A stretch of DNA of 64,000 nucleotides, taken from positions 55,842,333 through 55,906,332 of the forward strand of contig JAVIAB010000159.1 of NCBI GenBank assembly GCA_032433765.1. The letters run 5' to 3'. Below the pieces are notes generated by a model that was given only the letters and a program-made list of their open reading frames with translations, was not told the origin of the DNA and searched no databases. How positions within the stretch are numbered: position 1 is the first letter of the stretch; every line of letters starts with the position of its first letter. A program made the translations under genes and the position numbers. Shown piece by piece: positions 36,080 to 47,863 of this stretch. Source of the stretch: Megaustenia siamemsis. Its lineage: Eukaryota > Mollusca > Gastropoda > Stylommatophora > Ariophantidae.

Positions 36080-36830
36080 TGTATCCTTGAAGATGAAGTT
36101 TGTGTTGTATAGCGCCCTTTTGTTTCTAGTGTTATTGCCATGCTGGTCAATAGTGGTGATAGTTGCCCGTTTATTTGACAAGCTTAGTTTTATCATCAGC
36201 TTTATTTCTACTGCTCGAAATTTGCCTGTGTCACTGAACGTGCACGATATATAAACTCATCCACTTGTTTTAATCCGGTTGGCTTACCACGGCAACAGCC
36301 GGGGTTCGTACCCAGGCGAGGACACCTGGGTTTTACTAATTCCCTAAAAATTAGTGGGAGCCGCGATAGCTCAGTGGTTAGTGAACTGGACTACTACGGA
36401 CAAGGGGTAGGGTTCGATCCCAACCGACGGCTCCGGGTTCACCCAGCCTTAAATGGGTACCGGATTTTTTCTGGGAAAGTAAAGCAGCATGGGCGTAATA
36501 CCGACCACATTACCCCAAAAAATCATGTGCTGAAGGTCTGTAAAATATAGGGTCACTAACACCATATTTCTCTATACGCCACTTGGCGTGACGGGGGGTA
36601 CTTTACTTACTTTTTACTTGTTTTAATCCTATGCCATCTATTGTTATGTTGATCTTCTGTTTCTCTTTTGCAATATTCAAGACTTCTGACTTGTGTTGAT
36701 GTTCATGTTATATTGAGCTAGTGTTCTGCTAAGTCAATGTAAATGTTCCTATAGCTCCTCCATTTTGCCAAGTATAAGTGCCTGATTGTCTCCAAATAGG
36801 AGCCCGTTAATCTCCTCTGTCTCCGATGGG
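36080..36830 (-). mobile_element. LINE remnant (antisense), interrupted by SINE
   Basis: Same family as 9730-10180 and 42775-43650. Blocks 36110-36275 and 36614-36830 join across the SINE insertion. On the minus strand they correspond to the region downstream of the reverse transcriptase YADD box. Dead. Confidence 0.6.
36276..36613 (+). mobile_element. Composite tRNA-derived SINE with extra 5' tRNA-like unit
   Basis: The direct repeat 'acttgttttaatcc' flanks the whole insert (about 36262-36275 and 36616-36629). From about 36358 the sequence is the same SINE as 26036-26289. The first 80 bases inside the duplication are different: they contain 'ggggttcgtacccaggcg', which resembles a second B box, and end in 'aattccctaaaaattagtg'. 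One insertion therefore seems to carry two fused units. Confidence 0.75.
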
Positions 36831-37329
36831 TTGGCTAACATACATAAGTAGACCATATAGGTAATAAACAACAGTGCAGAAAGGCGGAGAAAAGTAAAGA
36901 CAACTAATACGAGAAATAGCACAGCTTGTTAAAAAAAGAATACCAACAACATGAACAACGCGATAATAAAAGAGATAATACGAGTAGCAAATGTGATGCA
37001 GTGAGAGCAAATAGATATTAGTTAAATATAATAGGAAACAGAATACAATTAAACTTGCATTCTTCAATTCAAGGACCCGATACAGGGAAGGAGCTAATAT
37101 GATTAGCACATGTGATGCAGTGAGAGCAAATAGAGATTAGTCAAATATAATAGGAAACAAATAACAATTAAACTTGCATTCTTATAAATCACAAAAAAAA
37201 ACATTATTACTTGTAATGATACTATTGCCTTTATAGATGTAATGTTTTTGTTTTAATTTGCCATAGACTACACTTTGTTTGCTTATACGTATTTATTTGT
37301 ATACAATGCACATGTTGATTGTGTTAATA
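36831..37329. repeat. Intergenic with a 110-bp direct repeat
   Basis: 'acatgtgatgcagtgagagc' followed by 'aaatagagattagt' and 'aatataataggaaacaaa' occurs twice (about 36990-37060 and about 37105-37180). It contains no gene. Confidence 0.6.
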
Positions 37330-37545
37330 ATGTCTTCATCATCAAGTACCGGGCCTGCTGGCGTAAGTGATCATATCTCTCCACAACCTTCGATCTCGAC
37401 AGTTATTTATCATTTCTGTTGTTGACCTTCTGCCAAGCCATTCTCTTAAGCTTTCTGGTATTTTTTCTCTTTGCTTCCCTCTATCTCTTCGTCCCTCAAT
37501 TTTTCCAGTTGTTACAATATATTCCAATTGTTCTCTTCTCATTAC
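37330..37545 (-). mobile_element. LINE 3' coding end fragment (antisense)
   Basis: The minus-strand translation gives RREQLEYIVTTGKIEGRRDR and then WRDMITYASRPG, the tail of an RTE/CR1-like polymerase (the 'l..ivttGkieG.R.rGrqr' pattern). The ATC repeat at about 37335 is the tail in reverse complement. 5'-truncated. Confidence 0.8.
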
Positions 37546-37679
37546 ATGGCCAAAGAAATGATGATTGTTTTCTTCTTAATATTGGAAATTAGCTCTCTTT
37601 ATTAATAATGTACCAACTATAACTTGTTGATAATTTAGTAGACATCTACATGTCAACTCACATTACAAGAGGGATATAT

Positions 37680-40600
37680 TTATCGAGTTTTTATTCTCTT
37701 AGAACTGAACTTGCACCACTTGTCTATAAGGACAGGGATTGTGTACAGAAATGGGTTTGCTGCAGAATTTATGGGAAGAACAGTAGTCGTTACCCAGGCG
37801 AAAACATCGTTACTGATCTCATGACCGAAAAGAGACAAAAAACCCATAATTCCTATAGGAAACCAACAGAAGAAGCTGAACAGAACTACTAGAGATAGTT
37901 GTTTGGCCACTAGTATATCTTCCGCCAACCTAGGAGACGTGCTAGAGGCTGTCCGACTAATTCTGTTCTCTGACATGGCGCGAAAAATGGCAATTTGAGT
38001 GTAAGCGAGGATGATACACATACAAGAATTGAGCACGATGAACACGCCAAATGAGTAGCCCCAGCCGTTAAGACGTTTAGCTGTCAAAGGTAAGCCAATA
38101 CACATTGAATTAGAGGAGTTTATTTCAAACTTGAGAGCAACTGGCGTCAGAGCAAGAAGAAAACCAATGATCCAAGACAACAACAAAGCAACAATTTTAC
38201 CAAGTTTTGAAAACTTAACTTGACCAAATGGAAACTTCATTATCAAAAACCTGTTCAAAGAAATAAGGAAAATAAATAACAGTGATGTTTCACTAGAGAG
38301 AGTAGCCAAAAATCCAGTAGTTTTGCATAAAATACTTTCTCTCCAGGTCTTATCATGCATAACATAAACGTCACTATAGTAGTAGTCTGCTCCAACAATG
38401 ATGAACAAATTGACTCCCATAATAAAATCCGAAATACCTAAATTTGTTATAAACAGGCCATAACTATCTCTCAGAGATAACCTAGCCCAGAACATGCGAT
38501 ACACAATAACTAGCCAGTTACCAGAAGTTGCAAGAACTGCTACCACCAAGAGAAGAGCTCTCTGAACACTGAGTCCTATCAGATTAAAACAAGAAGATAT
38601 TGCGGCATTCGGAGCATGACACGTGTGGTATGAGATGTTGTTTCCTCTGATCTGTGGACAGCACATTTCAAAACTGTCCGTGTACAGATGTTGACTGATA
38701 GTGAGACCATTAAAGAAATCTTCATAGAAATTGTCCACGATTAGTTCACGTAGATCTAGTGTTTGTAAGTTCTGCCTAAAGGAAAATATTTTCTTTTGAG
38801 AAAGACGGACAAGTGTAAAACTTAAACTTAAATGTTTCAGATTTGGAAATGCTTCAAGGAAAGATGCATCGAGACGGTAGAAACCCGTGTAGGAGAGATC
38901 AAGTGTTTCTAGGAATGGGAGTTCTACATATTTTATAGATGAGAGTTCTCTATTATGTGACAAATTTAGATGACGGATATTTTGCATTTTTGAAAAATCC
39001 CTGTCCCTTCCATCGACTTCCTGTATTTGGTTGTAACTAAAGTCTATGTTCTGTAGATTATAAAATAAGTTAGTATTTTGAAGAGTTGTTTGAATATTGC
39101 AAGTAGACAATTTAACAAATATTAATTCACGGGCCGGTAAATAGTCTCTGTCTGTTATAAAAGATAGATCTACACCAGACATGTCCACATATTTAATATC
39201 TGCCCCCGGAGTAGACTGCTCCCACAAGATATTCGATTGGGCGAAATGAGCTGATTTGTTGTAACTGGATACAGTGACTGTACCTGACACACAACGGAAT
39301 CCTTTTGGACATGTAAAATTACAATCCACTTCGTCGTCTTTGTATGGACAGTCAGAATATCCGTTACAAACTAGGTCAAGATGTAGGCAAATTTGACTTT
39401 TCCAACAAGCAAAGTGCCCGATACAGGGAGAAATGTGTTCAGATTGCTCATCTTCTCCTGTTGGACAATCGTTTGTCTTGTCAAGGACATAATGTTGAGG
39501 TATACAGAATGTGCTCGGACATTTAACATATCCTACTGGGCATTCAAAGTCTATACAGTTCTCCAGATGGGACGCGTCTCTACATCCTAGAACAGCTCCG
39601 TACCTGTCTCTGACATAGACACACTTGGGCGCCCATATTATATGACCATGTTCGTTGTTACAAGTGTCCGCTGCGCCCAGTTTTCCTATCGTCTCATCCA
39701 AAGGCCCCTCCCATCCTTTACAGTCAACGTGCCCATCGTTTAGCTCCGAGAAGTGAACACATTTATCACTATTACAAACAAAGGCGCATGTCTCTTTTCC
39801 CTTCAGATACTTGTGAAGGACCACACTCTCATCGTTGAACTCTTCGCCAGTGATGAGATCACAAACTGGACAATCAATCTGACCATCATTAATCCAGTGC
39901 GGTAACAAACAAGATCCGTCACAACAAGGCATCCCTGGACATTTAATTTTCATTTCCTTTCTCGTTCTTCTGAGACTGTCAGAACAGGCATTTTCATCTC
40001 GGAAGTTGCTACACTCATCGAGGCCGTTACAAATAAGCAAGTAGGAAATGAATCGAGGCTCTTGTGCTTCTTCCCCACAATCAAACAGGGGAAATAATTT
40101 ATAATCTATTAGCTTTAGGAATGTACGAAAATCGTTGCTTCCGTAGCCGAACGACACAGATACAATATTATCTCTAAAGTTCACAAAACCTCCACTATTT
40201 AAGGCTCGACTGAAACTTTCATTCGTGGCAGGTTTTATAGCAATCAGGAAGTTGTCCTCAATTCTACGAGACATTGAGACCTCACACAAAATGAATGAAC
40301 TAACAAACGAGCAATCAACGTCCGCCCATCCATCAACAAAACCACCTTCGTGTCTGGAAAAGTCCGAGACATTTATATCTTCGCTCCAGTCAAACCGCCA
40401 TACGGTACATCCGTTGCTATAGCCACCAGAAGGTTTACCTGGCAGCCAATTATTAACCAATAGGGATCGACTTACATTTCGTTCAAACAATTCCCAACGA
40501 AATCTCCTGGCAATGCTACTTTTATCTCTGTAGAGACCAATATAAAATAGAGCCGACACATTTGAAAGTTCTCCACGTTTTCTAAAATCACTGAAATATG

Positions 40601-41395
40601 AATATATCATGGTCTGTACAAATAATAACTCGTGTTTACTTTCAATTGTGACCACATTGGAATGTTCAACATTAGTGCAAGTAGAATATGTCTCTTCACT
40701 GTTGCTTCCATGATCAGACTCCAACATCTTGTAACAAGAGATCGACTCAGCAGAAATGTTATGTTCAAGCTTCCACCATCCTTCCAGACACTGGTTACAC
40801 ATTGCTAGAGATAATAAATGTTTTCTAGGAATTGACACGTAGTAGTCCACAAGAAGTGTGTCCCTAAGATGAACAATTTCCTTGTCGTACTTTACATCCA
40901 ACACAACAACAAATACCTTTATGTCCGTGTCTTGTTGTTGTAAAATATGTGGTACATCTCTCGTTTCACCATATGACATACCTTTACCGTCAAGAAAAAT
41001 AACAGCAAGACGGGTGACGTTTTCCCTGACTCCTCCCATCTCAGAAAATAAATGTTGAACAAACTGGACTTTTAGTTCAACGGTTTCATTGATGTTACCA
41101 TAATCCTGGAACATGGCTTGCTCGTCATAGAATCCGTAGGGTTTGTGGTTAAAAGATGAGTCAAGATACCAGGAGCTGACGTTAACGTTGGGGTTGTTAA
41201 CGGAGTACCAGTCGTAGACTTCAGCGAACAGAACTCGAGGCGTTGTCTTGTTGTGATTTACCAGATGATTAATAAAGTTACCACACATAGACTGTCCGTA
41301 ATCATTTCTTTTATTAAAATACAAACACAACATGTCAATGTCATCTGTAGAGCATCCATCTAACGGGAAATTGGGAAATTCTTTTTTGGAGAAAA
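37680..41395 (-). CDS. GRL101-like multidomain 7TM receptor (main exon)
   Basis: Uninterrupted exon of about 1238 codons after the acceptor at 41396-41397. The first internal Met (41333) is not preferred because homology to the paralogue (SKKEFPNFPLDGC) starts upstream of it. Domains in order: vWA-like segment (AVIFLDGKGMSYGETR), C-type-lectin-like domain (VNNWLPGKPSGG, VDGWADVDC, FILCE), five LDL-receptor class A units (for example CPVGYVKCPSTFC), about five leucine-rich repeats (LETLDLSYTGFYRLDASF), CCPQI hinge, then seven transmembrane helices. TM3 ends LNRF (38247-38258) and TM7 keeps NPFLY (37743-37757), so G-protein coupling features look retained. It is the best preserved of three paralogues here. 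The ligand is unknown; in this family the extracellular modules suggest binding of large or particulate ligands (inference). Leader exon and promoter lie upstream, not identified. Confidence 0.9.
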
Positions 41396-41412
41396 CTGTA
41401 AAGATAAAATGT
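41396..41412 (-). promoter_or_regulatory. Splice acceptor of receptor main exon
   Basis: The minus strand reads 'cattttatctttacag' before the exon, a good pyrimidine-rich acceptor. It is at the same codon and phase as the acceptor at 23150, which supports a shared intron between a missing leader exon and the main exon. Confidence 0.75.
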
Positions 41413-41938
41413 GTTTTAGAAATCTAAGCTCAAACAGACAGCGAGAAACGTTATTTAATACATTATATGTGCGGCCCGATTTATGAAAGCGGAAATGCTT
41501 AATTATGTACTGTTGTAGTAAACTATGTTACTTTGAAATATGTGCATCAAAAACTCCTCAGAAATTACTATTTAATATGAATGTTTACAGAGTATCTTCT
41601 CAGTTTATGTACACGTATCTCTGCTGCTTACTGGCTGAAACATCTCAAACGGTTTTCTTCGTTGAGCGTTTTTTGTTGCGTGTGTATTTTTGTGTACAAT
41701 GTTGTAATTACAAAATGCACAGATAATGATCCATGTAAAGTGTTTGTATGACATGCGTTTACTGTAGATGTGTCGAGACTCCAAACATTGAATTTATCCA
41801 AAGACAAAGTGTGTCGAGCCTGTCTTTCACGCCAACATATACCGAATATAACCAGTTGAATGTCAAAGTTGCTGATATTCACAACGTGTAATTTGGCAAT
41901 GCTTCGATAATAAACACTAGAGCACATAATAAGGAAGC
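41413..41938. other. Presumed intron or 5' flank of the receptor gene
   Basis: No leader exon could be identified: several minus-strand Met codons with hydrophobic stretches exist, but none has both a good signal peptide and a matching donor. No repeats seen. Confidence 0.35.
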
Positions 41939-42775
41939 ACTCTACAGATTCAAGGACAGAGTGTTAAATGTAAATATATGTGTTTGCTCCACACCGTCAC
42001 CAAATCCGCACATGCCAATCAGCAAAGGATAAGTTGAATACGCTCAACTTTGTGAATATGACATCATTTCACTGTAGTCTAGTCCATCAGACATGCTGCT
42101 CTGCTCATTGCGGGCGGTGCCTACCTTGCATGTGAGTCAAGTATGGCCTAACATGAGGTCACCTTGCAGTAAGTCTCTGTATCTGAGTCGCCGTATGACT
42201 GTCATTCGAGAGACTTGCTCGCGTCTACCCACTTTTGTTCTTGATGTGTGATCTGCCGGGAGAGAACGATTCCCCACGTTAATCAACAGTAAATGGCGAT
42301 CTTGCGCTAGGGTAGTAACTCGTGGTTGGTCACGTTGAAGTTTATCATGATACTGCCAATGGTATGGTAACGTTCATTCTGACGTACACTTGTGATGTAG
42401 TGGCAATTTATCCTTCTGGTAATGGCCCACGGGCTCATTTCAGTCCCCATACACCAATGGCTCTGTAGTAGTCGTTTTTAGTTAGACGTGTCATTTCAAT
42501 CACATGTACTGGGTGTTTTGTTTCAACGGCATTTATTACTGAGTACACAGTCACAACGTTTATACATGTTCTGGGTCATAGCTACTGGGAATCGTGTTGC
42601 ACGTTTAATTATCTGTGTTTTCATGTAGTCTGTATATCAACCTGTGAGTTCAGTCGTGTACTGTTCATTCCAATAGCCCTTAGCTCCTGCTTGTCATGTT
42701 TCATGACAAACACGGGGTAAATATATGCACTCTTAAATTTACATTTGACACTCTGTTCCTGGATCTGAATTGTGG
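41939..42775. repeat. Candidate non-autonomous element with imperfect inverted ends
   Basis: 'cagattcaaggacagagtgt' with 'aaatgtaaat' at about 41946-41975 reappears in reverse complement at about 42735-42768, where it reads as 'cagatccaggaacagagtgt' plus 'aaatgtaaat'. The interior has no frame. I could not define a target-site duplication, so the element status is tentative. Confidence 0.4.
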
Positions 42776-43650
42776 TGCATTATAAGTGTCTTCTTTCTTC
42801 TTCTTCTATCCTTCCTCTGCTGCCATTGACGTCGAGGGGAGAAACAATCTGCGATTCTTTGTTCTTCTGTCGGCCTCTTCTGATGTTATTCATCCTAGTG
42901 ACTCTAGTATTCCCTTTATCCATCTCTTTCTCGGTCTTCCTCTTAATCTGGCGTTTTCGTAGCGTTTATTTAAGGCTCTTTGAGGCATTCGTTGTTAGTT
43001 CTTTGTGTCTTGTTATGTGGCCGAACCAATTTATCTGTTGCTTCTTTATGTAATCGATGGCTGGTTCAATTTCGAGTTTCTTCCTCAGGTCAGTGTTTCT
43101 TACTCTGTCCCTTAAGCTGTTTCCTGTCATTCTTCTGACACATTACATTTCGGTGGTCGGTATCTTTCTTATTGTTCTAGAGTCCAGCGTCCAATTCTGG
43201 CACTGATAACTCAGAGTTGGTAGAAACATTCATTTGTATATTGCCCTTTTTGCTTCCGTAGTTATTGCTTTGTTTTTCAATAGTGTTGATACTTGGCCTA
43301 TAACTTGGCATGCTTTGTTACACCTTATATCTATCTCTGTCTCTTGGTTATTGTCTTGTGTTAACGTGCTACCCATATATTTAAAATTGTCTCCTTGCTT
43401 CAGATGTGTATTATCTATTATGATGTTTAGTTTTTCTTTCTTTCTCGCTATTGCCATTACTTCGGTTTTGCTTATGTTGATCTTCATGTTGTATTGTTTA
43501 CAAGTGTTGTTTAGCCTGTTGATATGTTCTTGTAGGTCCTCAGTTGTTTCATGTATCAGAACTTGATCGCCTGCAAATAGTATTTCATTTATTTCTTCCT
43601 CTCTTCTGTTGTTTTCTGGTACGTATATTTCGATCTCTTGTGTGTTATCG
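42775..43650 (-). mobile_element. LINE reverse transcriptase remnant (antisense)
   Basis: The minus-strand frame 43230-43487 reads MKINISKTEVMAIARKK, then FKYMGSTLTQDNNQETEID, the canonical segment downstream of the reverse transcriptase catalytic box. Upstream on the minus strand, near 43590, 'ILFAGDQVL' matches a degenerate 'YADD' region. Downstream is the C-terminal tail. It is the best copy of the family seen in antisense at 815, 9730, 14985 and 36080. Confidence 0.8.
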
Positions 43651-44867
43651 AAGTATATTAAAGTACCATGAGCTTATTGACTTTGTTTATGCTGCTACTG
43701 AATATAACGGTTTTAGATATGTACACATGTCTTTGGTAATGTACTGTAAGATGTAACGTAAACCATCAAATGTATTTTAAAAAAGAGACACCTTTAACTT
43801 GGTCCAATCCACTGAGGGACATCATGTGATCGGTTATCTCAGCAGGTACAGCTCGATTACCATTACACGGTTAATAATTTGATGCCTCTTCAGTACATCT
43901 TCTTTTTTTGTTTCTCTATGAGTGAGCTCAAAGTTTTGTTGTTTAGTGCCTTCTTTCTAAAACAAACGAGATGTTTTATTTGTTATGTCATGTAAAGTGG
44001 GCACGATCCACTCTACAATTTGACCTACTGCCTCAGTTGTCTGTAAACGTTATATATATATATAAAGATAAATCTCGTTATTTTCGGCTCATTCTCCGTT
44101 GATGTAGAAACGCACACTAATTGATATTTTAATTTACATATAGAATACCTTCTCTATTTGGGCTAATTGAAACTATAATGATAGTTTCATTTCCGGCAAA
44201 TCCAAAGCAGACCCTCTTGAGAAGCCAGCAATCAGAATAATGTTAGCGCAGCTAAATTACCGCTGCATACAAACACAGAAGAGAGGTAAACATGCATTTC
44301 TTTGTTTTGATGAATGGGCCTCAATATTTGATAGCAATAAGCAAATAAATAATGACGTGAGGAAGGACGGGTTTGAATATACCATAGTGGCCATGTATGA
44401 ATTTTAGACAGAAATGTAGGGTGTTAGAGAAAACTATGACATAATTAACTGACCTTCGGTGTAAGAGCAATAGTCGACAATAGACGCCTTTCAAGAAGGT
44501 ACTGACCACTGTCATCTGATAAATTTGAGAACTATCATTACACCGTAGGCTGTGGGGTTGGAAGGCTAGGGCAATAGAAAAAGGTTTACCTGAGGAGTAT
44601 CGGTGCTACATTGAATGTCAAACATTGCCTTGAACATTTTCATTGATGCTGATAATAAAATGGGTACAACCGAACAACATGAACGTGACGTTGCTAATGT
44701 CTTAGACTTGCATGATAATTAACAACTTTGGATTGGGGTACTGTAAACTATGTTCTACCTCTGATTTAATCTTCTTGGACAAAACTATTTTTTCTCGAAA
44801 CACGAGCTGAGCACGCCCATCTTCAAGCCAGGCGATGCTCATTCCTACCCCCATCCCCACTCCACTA
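43651..44867. other. Intergenic, no gene recognised
   Basis: A short TA run lies at about 44050-44063. A faint tRNA-like head ('ggttatctcagcaggtacagc' near 43833) may be an old SINE. No gene seen on either strand. Confidence 0.35.
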
Positions 44868-45090
44868 CAACATTTCTCATATCGTCAATTAGGTCGTTAT
44901 TCTACCCATTTCTAACTCCGTTCCGACTCCACTACAACATTTCTCATAACGTCAATTAGGTCGTTATTCTACCCATTTCTAGCTCCGTTCCGACTCCACT
45001 ACAACACATCTCATATCGTCAATTAGGTCGTTACTCTACCAATTTCTAACTCCGTTCCGACTCCACTACAACATTTCTCATATCGTCAAA
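44868..45090. repeat. Minisatellite, about 66-bp unit
   Basis: Three and a half units of 'actccactacaacatttctc', 'gtcaattaggtcgttattct', 'cccatttctaactccgttcc'. The last unit is cut by the tRNA-like fragment 'aactcgcgtgctaagacg', which is also found at 29830. Confidence 0.9.
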
Positions 45091-45400
45091 CTCGCGTGCT
45101 AAGACGTCGATTCAAGTCTCGTACTTTACCATTACTTTGAGAGTTGGATGATTCAATGTTGACTCGGAACACTCACCAATATCGTGGTAGAGCAACACAG
45201 TATGCCCAGTTGATTATGCATGTATATGTGTGTTTGTTTTATATGTAGCCGTCATCTTCCCCTTTGTGCAACATCAAATGTAATGTGCGTGAGTTCGTGC
45301 AGACCCTACTATAAGACATACCTTGCTAAAGGAGGTAGACACATAGATGGTCGAACCCGTAAGTTGCCCCTTATAGACCCCCTATTTTTCGAAGAAAAAA
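45091..45400. other. Flank of the Polinton, boundary not resolved
   Basis: Mixed composition, falling abruptly to very AT-rich DNA at about 45400. I could not match an inverted terminal repeat with the right side, which probably lies beyond the window. Confidence 0.35.
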
Positions 45401-45414
45401 AAGGATATATAATA

Positions 45415-45560
45415 TAGACCTTTTTTGTGTAATATTGAAACAATAAATAAATAAAAAATAAAAAAATAGAGATACATAAAAAGACACTTTTTGTGTAATA
45501 TTGAAACAATAAAAAAATGGGATATATAATATATACCTTTTTGTGTGTCTTTTTATTATA
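45415..45560. repeat. Short terminal-region repeats of the Polinton
   Basis: 'tttttgtgtaatattgaaac' occurs at about 45424-45443 and 45488-45507, with 'ggatatataatata' before or after each. Inverted 'aaaaagacac' and 'gtgtcttttt' lie near 45478 and 45544. They may be part of the left terminal region. Confidence 0.55.
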
Positions 45561-46500
45561 CTAATAAAAATGCGCTTTTATTGATTTATCGGTAGTAATT
45601 AAAATATACATTTTTTAACCGCGTACTAACAACCGTGAAAATTTCCCCCAAAATAAAATATAAAAAAATAGCAAATTAAAATTATTCCCTAAAAAATGGA
45701 AAGTAAAAAATCCCCGCATAATGAAATACCTATTCATTTATCGGGATTACATAAATTCCATGATGATAGTATTACACCTATCTAAAATACCGAATCCTTT
45801 ATATAAAATTAAAACAATTACACCACAAAAAATTAGATATTCTAAAATCAATCCTTTATATAAAATTAATGATATACAAGCTTCAACACAAAGACCTTAT
45901 AAAATAAATTTAGTTAGGGAATATATTCATAGAAATAATAATCATGTTTTTGATTATAGAATAAATATGTTAAATACTGAAAATAGAGAAAATATTCTTA
46001 ATGCAATAGAAAGTATGGTAGCAAATGCTACTCATAATTTTCCAAATTCAATGGTAATGCTAGTGCCAATACACAATATAATTTTACGAGGATATAATAG
46101 TTTTCACTATCACCATGTTAATAATGTTGCTGAATTATTCCATGATAATTTAATTAGAATATTAAATAGTGCAGAAGATTTAGATATTAATGATGTGCTA
46201 TTTAAACTTAATGTACAACCAAATCCTGCAGGTGGAATAAATTTAGGAAATAAATTAATTGATACTAATAAAAGATCAATAATAACAATTAAGAATAATG
46301 ATACAATTTGTTTAGCTAGAGCTATTGTAACTGCATTAGCAAGAATAAAATATTTTGTTAATTTAAATGATAGTCAGATGAAATATTTTGATAATTTAAA
46401 TGATAGTCAGATAAAACATATTAAAGAAGGAAGACCATTACAAACAAAATATGCTATTAATTTACATAAAGCAGCTAATGTAGAAATTCACGGACAAGAA

Positions 46501-46540
46501 CGGAGTGAATCCTCTAAAGGTCCTGCCAAGAGCAAAAAAG
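46501..46540. repeat. GC-rich short dispersed repeat inside polymerase gene
   Basis: Contains 'gtcctgccaagagcaaaaaa', also present in reverse complement at about 60517-60536 in an unrelated gene and, diverged, at 50629-50655. Here it is in frame and encodes PAKSKK. It sits next to 'gagtgaatcctctaaag', related to the copy at 47826. Confidence 0.7.
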
Positions 46541-47825
46541 ATGGTAATGATTTAGAGGATTTAAAAATATTTGAAGATTTTTTGGAAATAAGAATAATAA
46601 TTTTTACTTCTAATAATACAGAAAATATATTGTATGAAGGAAATGAAAACTTTGAAAAACAAAATTATTTATATCGTCACAAAGTGGAAAGAAATTATCA
46701 TTTTGATGTTATATCTAATATTACATGATTTTTAGCAGAAGGTGGATTTTGTAAAACTTGTTTAATAGGTTATAAAACTTCACATAATTGTAAGAAAAAT
46801 ATTAAAACATGGAAGTGTGATAAATGTAGAAAAACATTTCCTGTAATTTATAAATCAGATAAAAATATTTGTTATACTTGTTATGAAGAAGGTGATATTT
46901 TAAAATCACGATCAAAACAATGGAAGTGTAATCTTTGTTTAAAAATATTTACAGCAAATAATGAAAAACCAGATAAACATATTTGTAATACGATAAATTG
47001 TTATACTTGTCGTGAAAAATATGAACGAGTAAGAGATCACGGGCATCAATGTTATATGAAACCATTAAAACCAAAACCTCTTAAAACTGAAAAATATATA
47101 TATTTTGATTTTGAAGCTAATCAAGAAACAGGTATTCATGTAATGAATTATTGTATAGCTTATGATATTACTGAATCCGAAATATATAGAATTCAACCTG
47201 ATGTTATTATAAAATATTCTTTGGGGGAAAATATTCTTGATGTAGAATTAGATAAATTTAATATAAAATCTTTAAAAAAAAAAATACCATTAAAAAATAA
47301 AAAAATCTGTTATTGATAAATTTTGTAAATTATTTATTTCTAATGATTTTAAAGGATATACTTTTATTTCACATTATGGAAAAGGATATGATATGCAACC
47401 TATTTTAGGATGGTTAGTAAAAAATGAAAAAGAAGTAAAACATTTATCTTTTGGTTTAAAAATATTTTATATTGAAGTAAAAAATACAGGAATAAGATTT
47501 ATAGATTCTATTAATTTTACATTAATGGAATTATCTAAATTTCCTGAATCTTTTGGTTTTAAAGGAAATAAAGGTTATTTTCCTCATCATTTTAATACTA
47601 AAGCTAATCAAAATTATGTTGGTAAGTATCCAGGTTTAAAATATTACGGTTATAAAGAAATGAATAAAGATAACAAAAAGAATTTAGAATTATGGTATAA
47701 TACTGTAAAAGACAAGACTTTTAACTTTCAAAAGGAAATATTTTATTATTGTTTATTAGATGTTTTAATATTAGCAAAAGGCTGTACTATTTATATAAAT
47801 ATATTTTTAGAGATTACAAAAAATA

Positions 47826-47863
47826 AGAGCGAAGCGAATTCTCTAAAGAACGAAGTGACTTCT
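47826..47863. repeat. GC-rich short dispersed repeat inside polymerase gene
   Basis: 'gagcgaagcgaattctctaa' then 'agaacgaagtgacttc': stacked small inverted motifs with gaa-type loops. It reads through in frame, adding about 12 residues between exonuclease and polymerase domains. Confidence 0.6.

Noticed and set aside
43806..43895. Possible degenerate tRNA or SINE head ('ggttatctcagcaggtacagc')
   Set aside because: Only one weak A-box-like match, no B box at the right distance and no flanking duplication.
45300..45420. Left terminal inverted repeat of the Polinton
   Set aside because: I could not find its reverse complement near the right edge; the right end is probably outside the window.
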